Part shown: piece by piece, positions 1 to 11,069 of the stretch
Layout: each line of letters starts with the position of its first letter
Position numbering within the stretch: the first letter of the stretch is position 1
Source: VRUE01 sp963816785
GTDB taxonomy: Bacteria; Actinomycetota; Thermoleophilia; Solirubrobacterales; 70-9
DNA length: 64,000 bases
Assembly (NCBI GenBank): GCA_963816785.1
Contig: CAWFLL010000002.1
Coordinates: forward strand, 186,001-250,000
Direction: 5' to 3'
Made by a program: the position numbers and the translations under genes
Notes under the pieces: generated by a model
Seen by the model: the letters and a program-made list of their open reading frames with translations, nothing else
The model's database searches: none
Told to the model about the DNA's origin: nothing

Positions 1-1196
1 TTCATGCTCGGCCCGGAGGCCAACCACTTCGTCACCGTCACCGGCCCCGACAACTTCCACTGGCGCGACGGCAGCTTCGGCGACCTGATCCCGCTGCTCG
101 GCGACGGCCTGCTGACGATCGACGACGACTACCACGACCACGCCCGCGACGACGATGATGCCGGCCTTCCACCGCGAGCAGGTCGCCGCCGCCGTCGAGG
201 CGATGGTCGGCGAGGCGGGCCCGATGATCGACGCCCTGCGGCCCGGCGAGGTCGTCGACATCTACGAGTGGATGCGCGGGCTCGCGATGCGGATCGCGAT
301 GCGCGCCCTGCTCGGCCTCGACCCCGACGAGGCCGGCAAGGGTGCCGCCGCCGCCGAGAACTTCGAGCGCGCGCTCGAGTTCTACGGGATCGAGTTCGCC
401 GCCCGCTTCCTCCGCGGCCCGGGCTCGCCGTGGCGGAAGATGATCGCCGCCCGCCGAGTCCTCGACGAAATCGTCTTCGGCGAGATCGCCGAGCGGCGGC
501 AGGTCGCCCGAATCGGGCCGGCAGCGACGTGCTGAGCCTGCTGCTCGAAGTCCGCGACGAGTCCGGCCAGGGCTTCTCCGACAGGGAGGTCCGCGACCAG
601 GTGATGACCCTGATGTTCGCCGGCCACGACACCTCGACCTCGACCCTCACCTTCATGATGTACGAGCTCGCCCGCCGCCCGGACGTGGTCGAGAAGCTGG
701 TCAGGCCGAGCAGGACGCGGTCCTCGGCGGCGAGATCCCCGACATCGAGAAGATCGAGCGCGAGATGCCGTACCTCGACATGGTCCTCGACGAGGTCCTG
801 CGCCTCTACCCGCCCGCCTGGATCGGCCCCCGCCGGGTGATCAAGGACTTCGAGTTCGACGGCTACGGCGTCCGAAGCGGCGCCTACTTCACCTACTGCT
901 CCTGGGCCAGCCACCGGATCCCCGAGGTCTTCCCCGAGCCCGAGGCGTTCATCCCCGAGCGCTTCACCCGCGAGCGCAAGGCGGCGCTGCCGCGCGGCGC
1001 CTACGTCCCGTTCGGCGGCGGCCAGCGGATCTGCATCGGCAAACGCTTCGGCCAGACCGAGGTGAAGCTGGTCGCGACGATGCTGCTTCAGCGCCTCCGC
1101 CTCGACGTCCTGCCGGGCCGCACGATGACCGTGCGCCAGATGCCGACCCTCTCGCCGAAGGGCGGTCTGCCGATGCGGGTGCTGTCCCGCGGGTGA
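1..1196 (+). CDS. Cytochrome P450 (5'-partial, frameshifted)
   Basis: Heme-thiolate monooxygenase; substrate cannot be told. The reading frame is already open at base 1, so the N-terminus lies outside the window. The coding path moves frame 1 to 2 near 150, back to 1 near 505 and to frame 3 near 705. Joined together, the pieces give the P450 landmarks in order: the I-helix oxygen-binding AGHDTS (about 625), the K-helix ExxR in LDEVLRLYPP (about 790) and the heme loop FGGGQRICIG with its cysteine ligand (about 1010-1045). The stop at 1194-1196 overlaps a GTG that probably starts the MFS gene, suggesting co-expression with an exporter. No ferredoxin or reductase partner is nearby. The breaks look like sequence errors, since all catalytic motifs survive. 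Confidence 0.9.
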
Positions 1197-2610
1197 CGGA
1201 CCCTCCGGCGCGCAGGGACTGAGCCGCTGGACGCTCTGGTTCGGCGGCCTCGCGTTCTTCACCTGCTACCTCGGCCAGACCGTGCTGGGGGTGCTGCAGC
1301 CGACGATCGCCTCTGAGCTCGACCTCTCCGCCTCGGAGGCGCAGTGGGTGGTCAACTCCTTCTTCCTCACCCTTGCCCTCTTCGCGGCCCCCGGGGGTCG
1401 GCTCGGCGACTACTACGGGCACCGCCAGGTGCTTTTGGTCGCGCTCTCGGTCTTCGCCCTCGGCTCGCTCGGCGCCGCGGTGTCGCAGGGCTTCGTCTGG
1501 CTGATCCTCAGCCTCGCCCTCGCCGGGGCCGGCGCCTCGACGCTCTATCCCTCGAGCGCGGCGATGATCGCCAACCGGGTTCCGCTCGAGAGTCGCGGCG
1601 ACGCCCTCGGCAAGTACTCGGCGATCGGGGTCACCGTCTTCGTGATCGGGCCGTTGATGGCCGGCCTGCTGACCGAGGCGATCAGCTGGCGGGCGCTGTT
1701 CGGGCTGCAGACCGCGGTCGGCCTCGGCCTTGTCCTGATCGGCGCGCTCAGGGTCGACAACCGCCCGGTCGGCGAGCCGAAGCCGTTCGACGCCAGGGGG
1801 CTGGTGCTCCTGATGGCCGGCCTCAGCGCCCTCCTCGTCGCCCTGATGCAGGCGCTGGCCTGGGGCTGGGACTCGGCGGCGACGATCGCGCTGTTCGCTG
1901 CCGGCCTCGCGGTCCTCGGCTACTTCGCGCGGTTCGAGCTGCGCCGCGAGAACCCGCTGCTCGACATCGCGCTGCTGCGCCTCCGCGCTCTGCGCGGGAT
2001 CGTGATCGCGATGTTTGCGGCGCAGTTCGTCCTCAACGGCTTCGTCATCTACATCGCGACCTACTTCCAGCACGTCCTCGACTACGGGCCGCTGCTGGCC
2101 TCGGTGGCGATGGTCCCCTCGATGCTGCTCGGGCCGATCTTCAACCTGATCGTCGGCCGGCTCACCGATCGGATCGGCCCGCGGCGGCCGGCGGTCGCCG
2201 GCTACCTGCTCGCCGCGTTCTCGTTCGCCTGGATCGCGTTCTTCATCGACCGCGACAGCTACTGGCCGTTGCTGCCGGGGCTCGTCCTCCTCAGCATCGC
2301 GGTCGCGCCGATGTTCACTTCGCTGCTGACCGGGCTCGCCAACGCGGTCGGGGCCGAGGAGCGCGGCGACGCCAACGCCCTCGTCCTCACCCTGCGCTGG
2401 ATCGGTGCCGCGACCGGCACGATGGTCCTCGGCGTCATCATCCTCTCGGGCGTCGAGGCCGGCTCGACCCCGAGTGCCTCTCGATACGAGACCGCCTTCA
2501 CCGTCCTCGCCTTCGTCGCCCTCGCCGGCGCGCTCGCCTGCGCCGCCCTCCTCCGCGACCCGGCGCCGGAGGGGGCCCCCAGACAGCACCATTTCCGCCC
2601 CCTTTTCTGA
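1193..2610 (+). CDS. MFS transporter, DHA2 (EmrB/QacA-like) drug:H+ antiporter type
   Basis: Integral membrane exporter of the major facilitator superfamily. From the GTG at 1282 there is a 442-codon open frame with many hydrophobic segments and an MFS loop motif (GGRLGDYYGHR) after the second helix. The frame is open upstream of 1282 and encodes the missing first helix (RWTLWFGGLAFFTCYLGQTV, from about 1225), so 1282 is too late as a start. I prefer the GTG at 1193, which overlaps the P450 stop as GTGA; it lies in another frame, so one indel between 1200 and 1220 is required. Fourteen-helix DHA2 topology is inferred from the N-terminal sequence and the long central region. Position after a P450 suggests export of the P450 product or of a toxic substrate, but nothing in the sequence fixes the cargo. 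Confidence 0.85.
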
Positions 2611-2684
2611 GGCGGCCCCGCGCCCATTGATTAGGGTCGATCGGGACGAATCGAACCAACTCGCCTCGGGAAGGGGGTTGCTCA

Positions 2685-2932
2685 ATGGCGCTCGACCAGA
2701 GCAAGGCCGGCAAACACATGGCCGAACAGATGGAGGCGATCGAGGCCGACTACGGGACTCGCGAGGGCGACTGGGAGATCGGCGACATCTGCACGATCGT
2801 CGAGGTCCGCGGCCCGGCGGGGCCGAGGTGCGGATGCGGAGCAGCGCCACCTCGCCGCACTCGACCCTCGGCCTGCTCAAATTCGCCGAGATCTTCGCGA
2901 TCAGCCAGGTCACCGGAGGGGGCGGCAACTAG
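2685..2932 (+). CDS. Small protein of unknown function (about 82 aa, one frameshift)
   Basis: I do not recognise this family. An ATG at 2685 opens a frame beginning MALDQSKAGKHMAEQMEAIE; near 2815 the sensible reading moves to another frame, giving EVRMRSSATSPHSTLGLLKF and ending in four glycines and asparagine at 2932. The first half is acidic and probably helical. The second half contains a short alternating strand-like stretch (ICTIVEVRGP) and a hydrophobic helix (LGLLKFAEIFAISQV). There is no signal peptide or membrane segment. It ends 4 bases before the ATG of the metallophosphoesterase, so the two are probably co-transcribed. The continuity of composition across the break supports a real gene. 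Confidence 0.55.
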
Positions 2933-2936
2933 CGGG

Positions 2937-4179
2937 ATGCGCGCCCTCGTCATCTCCGACACCCACTTCGGCGCCTGGACGGGCCGCGACCTGCTGACCG
3001 AGGAGCGCTACCTGGAGCGGCTGGAGCCGGCGCTCGAGGGGATCGACGAGCTGATCTTTCTCGGCGACCTGTTCGACTTCCTCTTCGGCTCGGTCGCCGA
3101 CGCGATCGACGCCTCCGACGGGCTACTGCGGCTGATCGCCGAGAAGCTGCCGGGCGGTCGCCTCGTCTTCGTCGCCGGCAACCACGACCACCACTTCGTC
3201 CACCGCGACGCCGAGGGCCGGCTCGAGGCGCAGCTGGCGGCCGGCGACTCGCCGCGCGACGACTGAGCCGGCTCGGATGGCGCCGGTCCGGAGTACTTCC
3301 GCTCCTTCCTCGAGCGGCGACTGCCCGGCGTCGAGGTCGAGATCGCCTACCCGACCTACACCTTCGCCGGCGTCCTCTGCACCCACGGCCACTACCTCGA
3401 CCCCCACGCGCGCCTGAGCGGCTCGCGCGGCGACCGGCTGCTGACCCGGACGCTGTGGTCGATCGCGACCGGGGGCCCGGAGGACCCGAAGACGATCGCC
3501 GACTACGAGTCGGTCATCACCCTGCTCACCGAGTGGCTCTACATCGCCGCCCAGATGCCGCACGGGACCCACGCCCAGCGGAACGTCTTCCGCGCCGCCC
3601 AGCGCGCCGGGACGGTCGGCGAGCGTGCTCGGGATGCCGGTCCGCGGCGCGAGGCGATCTCGCCGCCCGGATCCGCGAGCGCGGAGGAGGGGAGGCCGCT
3701 GCCCAGCGAGGAGCATTTCGACTCGGTGGTCCGCGAGGAGACCGAGCGCCAGCATCGCGAGCAGCCGGCGCCGGCGGCCGCCTGGCCCCGGCCCGACCTA
3801 TCCGGCCGCGAGCGTGGTCTCGCCGAGCGACCCCTCCGAGCACGCGCTCGAGGCGTTCGCCCAGGTCGTCCAGAACCTCGGCTGGAACCACGAGGCCGAC
3901 AGGATCGTCTTCGCCCACACCCACCAGCCGCTCGCCGACGTCCGCTCGCGCGACGACTCCCGGACCCGCTACTGGAACACCGGCTGCTGGATCTACGAGC
4001 CCGATCTCAGCTCGCGCCAGGCCTACGCCCGCTACCTGCGCTACGGCTGGCCCGGGACCGCCGTCGTGATCGACGACGAGGAGCCCGAGCCGCGCCTGGT
4101 CGAGCTGCTCTCCGACCTCAATCCGTCCGCGGGTGGGGGAGGGGTCGGGTCAGCAATTCCTCCTACCGGACAACCCTGA
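2937..4179 (+). CDS. Calcineurin-like metallophosphoesterase (frameshifted)
   Basis: Binuclear metal phosphohydrolase of the calcineurin-like superfamily. Start at ATG 2937 (MRALVISDTHFG). The five metal-binding blocks are all present although spread over several frames: DTHFG (2955-2970), GDLFDFLFG (3063-3090), GNHDHHF (3177-3197), THGHYLD (3380-3400) and FAHTHQP (3910-3930). The end reads RYWNTGCWIYEP and continues to a TGA at 4177-4179. Frame changes occur near 3260, 3600-3640 and possibly 3500. The full length of about 410 residues is longer than small YfcE types. It is cytosolic, with no signal peptide. Substrate is unknown. It ends convergent with, and 17 bases into, the beta-propeller gene on the other strand. 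Confidence 0.85.
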
Positions 4180-5749
4180 GGCTGCGGAAGCGGTTCTTGA
4201 CGGAGTCGTTGATCGTCACCCTCTCCTTGACCAGGAGCTTCTCGGCGCCGGCGAGCCTGGCGGCGAAACGCGGCTTCGGCTTCAGCGAGACGATCTTCGA
4301 GCCCCCGGCTTTGACACTTGCCTTCGCCGACAGCGGTCATTGCCTTTCCCTTGCGCTTCCTCGTCACCGCCGTGAGCCTGAACCTGCAGCCGCTGGGCTT
4401 GGCTCGCCTCGGGCATCCGATGCGAACCGCGGGGTAGGCGACCGACACCGGCTGCGTCCGCCTTGCCGATGCCGATGCCCTGCAGTAGGCGGTCTGCCCG
4501 GTGAACCTGAGCGAGGTTGAGCAGCCCTCGTTGTCGGTCACGGTCAGGGTCACCTGGTGGGTGCCGGGGCTCCTGTAGGTGTGTGTCGGCGTGGGGCCGC
4601 CGTCGGTTGTCGTCTGCGCCGTCGCCGAAGTCCCATTCGAAACGCGCGACCAAGCCGTCAGGATCGCCGGAGGCGGAGGCGTCGAAGGAGGTCGCGACTC
4701 CGGGCCGGGCGCTGGAATTGGTGAAAGCGGCGATCGGTGGCTGGTCGGGGGTGATCGCGATCGCCTCCGGAGCGGTGCCGACGACGATCGGCGAGCCCGC
4801 CACCTGGTTTGTCTGCGTGTCGATCGCCGAAACGCTGTTTCGAACCTGAGATTGCGACGTAGGCCCTGCCGCCGTCGGGGGTGATCGCGATCGCCTCAGG
4901 TTCGCTCCCGACGATGACCTGGCGACCCGACGACCTGGTTCGTCCGGGTGTCGATCACCGAGACGCTGCCCGAGTTGGCATTGGTGACGTAGGCCCGGCT
5001 GCCGTCGGGAGTGATCGCTATCCCCGTCGGTTCGCTCCCGACCGCGATCGGAAGCCCCACCACCTGCATTGCTCCGGGTGTCGATCACCGAGACGCTGGC
5101 AGCGCCACTGTTTGCGACGTAGGCTCGGCTGCCATCGGGGGTGACGGCGATCCCCTTCGGTTTGGGCGCCGACCACGATCGCGCCCCCACCACCTCGCTG
5201 CTCTGGATGTCGATCACAGAAACGTCGCCCGAGGTTTGGTTGGTGACGTAGGCGGTCCCCCCGTCGGGGGTGATCGCGACGGCCCGCGGCTCATCGCCGA
5301 CCGGGATCGGCGGACCGACGAAATTGGTCTTGGTGTCGATCAACGCGACCTGGTCGCCGCCATTGGTGGCCACGTAGGCCCTGCCTCCATCGGGCGTGAT
5401 CGCGATTCCCTCGGGGCCGCCGCCGACAGTCGATCGGCGCGCCCACCACCTGCTTGCTCCGGGTGTCGATCGCTTTGACCTGGCCGATGTCGATGTTCGC
5501 CACGTAGGCGGTCCCGCCGTCGGGAGTGATCGCGACCCCGAACGGGCCGAGGCCGACGGGGATCGACGAGCCGACGACCTGGTTGGTTTGGGTCTCGATC
5601 ACCGAGACGCTGCTCGAGCCGCCGTTGCCGACGAAAGCCTCTCGGCCGAGGGCAGGAGGGACGATCGCGACCAGGTGGAACGCGGCGAGCACAGAGACGA
5701 GAAGGAGGCGCCCGCGAAGGTGCTTCCGGCGCCGTAGTGCCCAGGCCAC
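4163..5749 (-). CDS. Secreted YVTN-type beta-propeller protein with PKD domain (frameshifted)
   Basis: Probable extracellular or surface protein. It starts at a GTG (5749) with a basic N-terminus, a hydrophobic stretch (LLLVSVLAAFHLVAIVPPAL) and a GREA-type cleavage region. About seven 40-residue repeats follow with the pattern VIDTxTNxVVG.PI.VG..P.GVAITPDGGTAYVTN, the signature of YVTN propellers. After the propeller comes a PKD-like domain (PIAAFTNSSARPG, then FEWDFGDG) near 4720-4590. The C-terminus, in yet another frame, reads KIVSLKPKPRFAARLAGAEK and stops at 4163. At least five frame breaks occur (near 5430, 5190, 5050, 4930-4840, 4600-4430). Such proteins typically bind partners or polysaccharide; no enzyme motif is visible. 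Confidence 0.8.
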
Positions 5750-5851
5750 GCGGGAATTGTATCCGGCGATCTGCCCGGCCCCGAGGCTTGCCGTGCGGTG
5801 TCGCAGTGGGTACGGTCGAGGTCTCGCAAACCCCGGTCTTCAGGAGGAAAC

Positions 5852-6674
5852 ATGGATGACGCCACCGCTGAGCAGCTGACCTCGAGGCAGAGGATGGTCT
5901 GGTCGGCTGGGGACTGGCCCGGCTTTGCCCCGATCATCCAGGATGTGTCCGACCGAGATCGTCGAGTCGATCGGGGTTGGCGATGGCCACGACTATCTCG
6001 ACGTCGCGACCGGCAGCGGCAACGCCGCCGAAGCGGCGGCGCGGCGCGGCGCCCGCGTCACCGGCCTCGACCTCGTCCCGGAGCTGATCGACGCCGCTCG
6101 CGCCCGCTTCGCGAGCGCCGGCCTCGAGGCCGAGTTCGTCGTCGGCGACGCCGAGAACCTCCCGTTCGAGGACGAATCGTTCGACCGCGTCACCTCGATC
6201 TTCGGGGTGATGTTCGCGCCCCGCCACCAGGTCGCCGCCACCGAGCTGGTCAGGGTCGCGCGGCCGGGAGCGGTCATCGGCGTCACCGCCTGGACGCCGA
6301 GCGGCTCAACGGCCAGATGTTCAAACTGCTCGGCGAGCACATGCCGCCTCCGCCGGAGGGGTTCGTGCCGCCGGTGATGTGGGGCGACGAGGACTACGTC
6401 AGGGACCTCTTCTCCGCGTCGGGGCTCGATGTCAGCTGTCGAGCGGCGAATCGCCACCGTCGAGTTCGAGTCGCCACGAGCAGTGGATCGAGTACATCGA
6501 GGAGAACCTCGGCCCGGTCGTGTTGGCCAAGGCGGCGCTCGAGCCGGAGGGCAGGTGGGAGGCCGTGCGGGCTCAGAGCTCTCGACCTCGAGGACAGCCA
6601 CAACGAGGCCGACGACGGCAGCGTGCCGGCTCCAGGCCGAGTATCTGCTGACCACGATCACCGTCGCCGGATGA
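5852..6674 (+). CDS. Class I SAM-dependent methyltransferase (frameshifted)
   Basis: Small-molecule methyltransferase of the UbiE/Methyltransf_11 type. The start at ATG 5852 is set by a strong Shine-Dalgarno AGGAGG just upstream (5842-5847). Motif I, the SAM-binding loop, is LDVATGSGNAAEAAARRGA (from about 5998), followed by the acidic strand end GLDLVPELI, then VVGDAENLPFEDESFD (motifs II/III) and VRVARPGAVIGVTAW. The reading shifts near 5930, 6300, 6440-6480 and 6580; the last piece ends LQAEYLLTTITVAG at 6674. Its TGA overlaps the ATG of the following FAD oxidase (ATGA), which argues for translational coupling and a shared pathway, perhaps tailoring of a small molecule. The substrate is not predictable. 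Confidence 0.8.
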
Positions 6675-8052
6675 CCGATTTCGGGATGCTCCGCGACGGA
6701 TTCGCCGGCGACGTCCTCGCCGACGGCGACGGCGGCTACGAGGACGCGCGGGCGATCTTTAACTCGATGATCGAGAAGCGCCCGGCCGCGATCGCCCAGT
6801 GCGAGGGCGCCGATGACATCGCTGCCGCGCTCGCCTTCGCCCGCGCCAGCGGGCTCGAGGTCGCGGTCCGCGGCGGCGGCCACAGCGTCGCCGGCGCCAG
6901 CGCTCACCGAGGGCGGCCTGACGATCGACCTGCGCCGGATGAACGCGGTCACGGTCGACCCGGACGCCCGCACGGCCACGGCGCAGGGCGGGGCAGCCTG
7001 GGGTGACTTCGACCGCGCCTGTCAGCCGCACGGCCTGGCGACGACCGGCGGCCGTGTCTCAACCACGGGCGTCGCCGGCCTCACCCTCGGCGGCGGCTCG
7101 GGCTGGGTCGAGCGCAGGTTCGGGCTCGCCTGCGACAACCTGCTCTCGGTCGAGATCTCGTCACCGCAGACGGTCGCACCGTCCGCGCCTCCGAGGACGA
7201 GAACCCGGAGCTGTTCTGGGCGATGCACGGCGCCGGCTGCAACTTCGGGATCGCGACCGAGCTGACCTTCCGCCTCCATCGCGCTGCCGGCCTTCACGGT
7301 CGGCGCTGATGATCTGGCCGCCCGACGCAGGCCCGGAGCTGGGCCGCACCTACCGCGACCTGATCGAGCTCGGCGCCCGACGACGTCGGCGGCGGGATTC
7401 ATCTACATCACCGGCCCGCCGGAGGAGTTCGTCCCCGAGGATCTGCAGGACCAGGCTCGTGGCGGCGGTGCTCGTCACTTACACCGGCCCCGAGGCGGAG
7501 GCGCGGGAGGCGATGGCGCCGATCCTCGATGCTCGAGCCGGCGGGCGAGATGATCGCCGAGATGCCCTACTCCGAGCTTCAGTGCGATGCTCGACGACCC
7601 GCCGGGATTCCGCAACTACTGGTCCGCCGAGTACCTGAACGAGCTGCCCGATGAGGCGATCGACGCCTTCTGTGCCCGCGCGGACGGGATCATCGTCCCG
7701 TCGCCGACCCAGCACATCATCTTCCCCTGGGGCGGCGCGATCGCCGCCGGCGCCGAGGGCTCGCCGATGGCGACCCGAGAGTCGCCCTGGGTGGTCCACC
7801 CGCTGACGATGTGGGAGGACCCCGCGGACGACGAGCGGGCGATCGAGTGGACCCGCGACGTCCGCGCCGACGTCCAGCAGTGGGCCACGGGCGCGACCTA
7901 TCTCAACTTCGTCGGCGACGAGGGACGAGGAGCGGATCGTCGCCGGCTACGGGCGCGAGAACTACGACCGCCTCGCCTCGCTCAAGGCCGAGTACGACCC
8001 CGATGACGTCTTCCACCTCCACCACCCAATCCGCCCGCCGACGGCCGCCTGA
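6671..8052 (+). CDS. FAD-linked oxidoreductase with BBE domain (frameshifted)
   Basis: Berberine-bridge-like oxidase of the PCMH/GlcD-fold flavoprotein group. It starts at ATG 6671, overlapping the methyltransferase stop. The FAD-binding half shows VAVRGGGHSVAG, where the histidine is the usual covalent flavin attachment site, then ARTATAQGGAAWGDFDRAC and GLTLGGGSGWVERRFGLACD. A later block reads ELFWAMHGAGCNFGIATEL. The C-terminal BBE segment (NYDRLASLKAEYDPDDVF) lies just before the TGA at 8050-8052. I see no second cysteine attachment in the expected loop, so the flavin is probably singly linked. There are about six frame breaks (near 6905, 7165, 7280, 7370-7450, 7540-7590, 7925). The family oxidises alcohols, sugars or alkaloids; the partner methyltransferase suggests a tailoring role. 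Confidence 0.85.
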
Positions 8053-8123
8053 GCGAGTCGATCCCGGATCGGCCGGGTTGCAGCCGGGTAGTGGTCGGCA
8101 ACAGCTCAAACAAGGAGGCCCAG

Positions 8124-8712
8124 ATGCGCAGACCCCCGGGATCCCTGAACCGATTGCTTACGATCACGGCGGCGGTGGCCGTCACGGTCATCGCCCTCGC
8201 CGCCGTCGCCCTCGCCGCCGGCGGGGCCCACAGCTCGAGGGCCAAAATCAGGATCAAGTGCCCGAGCGCCGTCGCCAGCGGCAGCAAAGTCACCTGCCGG
8301 GTCTTCGGCCGCCTGCCCCGGGGGCCCGAGGGGCCGCGAGGCGCGAAAGGCGCCACGGGCGCCAAAGGGAAAACCGGCACCAGGGGGCCGGCCGGCAACG
8401 CCGGTGTCTCCGGCTACGAGGTCGTCAGCCAGACCTTCAACGAAGTCTGCGTCGTCAACAGCGGCGGCCAGCGCGGGCTCAGCACGGTCCAGACCGTCAA
8501 CTGCCCTGGAGGCAAACGGGTGATCGGCGGTGGCGCCGACCTCGGCACCAACGGCAGCCCAGAACGGCGCAGCAGCGTCAGGTGACGCTGTCGTTCAGCG
8601 GTCCCAACGGGAACGGGCACCGGCTGGTCGGCGCAGCTGTTCAACAACTCGACCACCGAAGACACCGTCGATCGACCTCAGGGTCTACGCGATCTGCGCG
8701 AAAGTGGACTGA
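8124..8712 (+). CDS. Secreted protein with short collagen-like Gly-X-Y repeat (frameshifted)
   Basis: Start at ATG 8124, chosen because of the AGGAGG about six bases upstream (8112-8117). The N-terminus is basic, followed by a hydrophobic segment (LLTITAAVAVTVIALAAVAL), so it is exported or membrane-anchored. A short conserved stretch with two cysteines follows, then about ten Gly-X-Y triplets (GPEGPRGAKGATGAKGK and on). The C-terminal domain (SGYEVVSQTFNEVCVVNSGG to VTLSFSGPNGNG) carries cysteines and a glycine-rich turn, and ends VYAICAKVD at 8712 after two frame changes near 8565 and 8625-8670. This layout is common in actinomycete surface proteins of unknown role. Confidence 0.7.
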
Positions 8713-8731
8713 GGTCGCGCCGAAGCCCGGC

Positions 8732-10889
8732 CTACTTGATGAAGAGCATCTCCTCGTACTTGGGGAGCGGCCAGAGGTCGTCGGCGACGACCTTCTCGAG
8801 CTTGTCGGCTGCCTCGCGGACCGTCGCCATCGCCGCGATCTGCTTGTCGCGGGCGTGCTCGGCAAGCTCGAGGCCCTCGAGGTCGCTCCGGGTAGGCGTT
8901 TGCCGTCCTCGAGCGCGGCCAGTCCACTGCCCAGATCCCGAGCCCGTCCTTGATCTCATCCGGCGACGCCCTCGGCGGCGCCGGACTCGTTGATCAGCGC
9001 CAGGTAGCGCAGCGCCGCCGGCAGGATCATCGTCTTCGCGATCGAGTGCGTCGTCTCGGCCTCGATGTTGGCCCGGATCACGTACTGCTCGACCCAGACC
9101 TCGTAGCGCGACTCGAGCTCGCGCTTGGAGAGCACGTCGTAGTTCTCGAACGCCGCGACAGTCTGGTCGGTGAGGATCTCGGGCAGCGCGTCCGGCGTGG
9201 TCTTGCAGGTTCTTCAGCCCCCGCTCCTCGGCCTCGGCGTGCCACTCCTCGTCGTAGTTGTCGCCGTGAAGCAGATCTGTTTGTTGTCGCCGTAGGACTC
9301 CTTGACGACCTCGATCACCGCCTCGGGGATGTCGGTGCCGCCGCTCGGTCTTCTCCTCGAGCTTGTCGGCGAGCTCGTCGATCGCCTCGGCGGCGATCGT
9401 GTTGAGGACGGTGTTCGGGAAGGCGAGCGACATGCTCGAGCCCCAGCGCCCGGAACTCGAATTTGTTGCCGGTGAAGGCGAAGGGCGAGGTCCGGTTGCG
9501 GTCGCCGCCGTGCATCGGCAGGTGCCGGCAGCACCGTCGCCCCCAGCTCGAGGAACGAGGCGGGCGTGTGCGGGTCGCCCTCGCCGGTGGCGATCGCCTC
9601 GAAAACTTTTTCCAGCTCGGCGCCGAGGAAGATCGAGATGATCGCCGGCGGCGCCTCGTTGGCGCCGAGGCGGTGGTCCTGGCCGATGTTGGCGACCGAT
9701 GCGCGGAGCAGGCCCTGGTGCTTGTTCACCGCCTGGATCACAGCCGCGCAGAAGAACAGGAAGTGGATGTTGTCGGCCGGGGTGTCGCCGGGGTCGAGCA
9801 GGTTGGCGCCGGTGTCGGTCCCCATCGACCAGTTGTTGTGCTTGCCGGATCCGTTGACGCCGGCATAGGGCTTCTCGTGCAGGAGGCAGACCAGCCCGTA
9901 GCGCCGCGCGACGCTTCTCAGCATCTGCATCATCAGCTGCTGGTGATCGGAGCCGACGTTCGAGTTCTCGAACACCGGCGCGATCTCGTACTGGTTCGGC
10001 GCGACCTCGTTGTGGCGGGTCTTGACCGGGATCCCGAGCTTCCGCATCTCCAGCTCCGACTCCAGCATGCAGGCGAGGATCCGCTCCGGAATCGAGCCGA
10101 AGTAGTGGTCGTCGAGCTCATGGCCCTTCGGCGGCTTGGCGCCGAACAGGGTGCGGCCGGTGGCGATCAGGTCCGGGCGCTCGAAGAAGTACTGCTCGTC
10201 GATCAGGAAGTACTCCTGCTCGGGCCCGACCGTGGTGAAGACGCGCTGGCTCTCCTCGTCGCCGAGCAGCCGCAGCGCCTTGATCGCCGAGCGCGAGAGC
10301 GCGTCCATCGAGCGCAGCAGCGGGATCTTCGCGTCGAGCGCCTCGCCGGTCCAGGAGGCGAACGCGGTCGGGATGCAGAGCAGCGCCCCGTTCGGGTTCT
10401 CGAGGATGAAGGCGGGGGAGGTCGGGTCCCAGGCGGTGTAGCCGCGCGCCTCGAAGGTGGCGCGAACCCCGCCGGTCGGGAACGAGGAGGCGTCGGGCTC
10501 GCCCTGGATCAGCTCCTTGCCGGAGAAGCCGGCCAGCGACCTGGCCATCGCCGGTCGGCTCGAAGAAGGAGTCGTGCTTCTCCGCGGTCGAGCCGGTCAG
10601 CGGCTGGAACATGTGGGTGAAGTGGGTGGCGCCGTTCTCCAGCGCCCACTGCTTCATCGCCTCGGCGACGGCGTCGGCGAGGGACGGGTCGAGCGCTCCG
10701 CCGCCCTCGAGCGTCTCCTGCAGCTTCTCGAAGACGCTCGGCGGGCAGCCGTTCGCGCTGGACGGCGACCGAGAAGACGTTGGCGCCGAACGGGTTGTTC
10801 TCGGGCCGGGTCAGGTCGAGCGCGCCGAGGGCCTCTCCGTTGGAGCTCCACTGCGCGGCGGTCACGTTCTGCTGGCGGATACGAGTCAT
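8732..10889 (-). CDS. glnN: Glutamine synthetase type III (GlnN; frameshifted)
   Basis: ATP-dependent ligation of ammonia to glutamate. The ATG at 10889 begins MTRIRQQNVTAAQWSS; the stop is at 8732. The span of about 719 codons matches the GSIII family (roughly 700-730 residues), far longer than GSI. Diagnostic segments in the long open stretch include GPEQEYFLIDEQYFFERPDL, EVAPNQYEIAPVFENSNVGS, GVNGSGKHNNWSMGTDTGAN and GDRNRTSPFAFTGNKFEFRA, covering the glutamate- and ATP/metal-binding sites. About eight single-base breaks occur, mainly near 10757, 10545 and in 9530-8900. It sits alone, divergent from nothing obvious, with corA upstream on the same strand. The ammonium transporter and PII protein lie 14 kb away. 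GSIII is unusual for actinomycetes. Confidence 0.93.
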
Positions 10890-11069
10890 CGCTTGGTCTT
10901 CCCCCACTGTCGCGCGCCCGTCCGGGCGGGCGCGATCGAATTTCCTTCCAGATCCCCTTGAGGAGCCAGAGCAGCCTAATGGCAGCGGCGCCCTCAGTGC
11001 CTTTGTACCGCCGTACAACGTTGGCCCGGCGATCTTGTCCCAGGTGGCGTGCCGAGTATGCGGAGTTCT

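Noticed and set aside
964..2928. Long minus-strand open frame (654 codons) opposite the P450 and MFS genes
   Set aside because: Glu/Arg/Gly/Asp-rich shadow of high-GC coding DNA; the plus strand has recognisable proteins.
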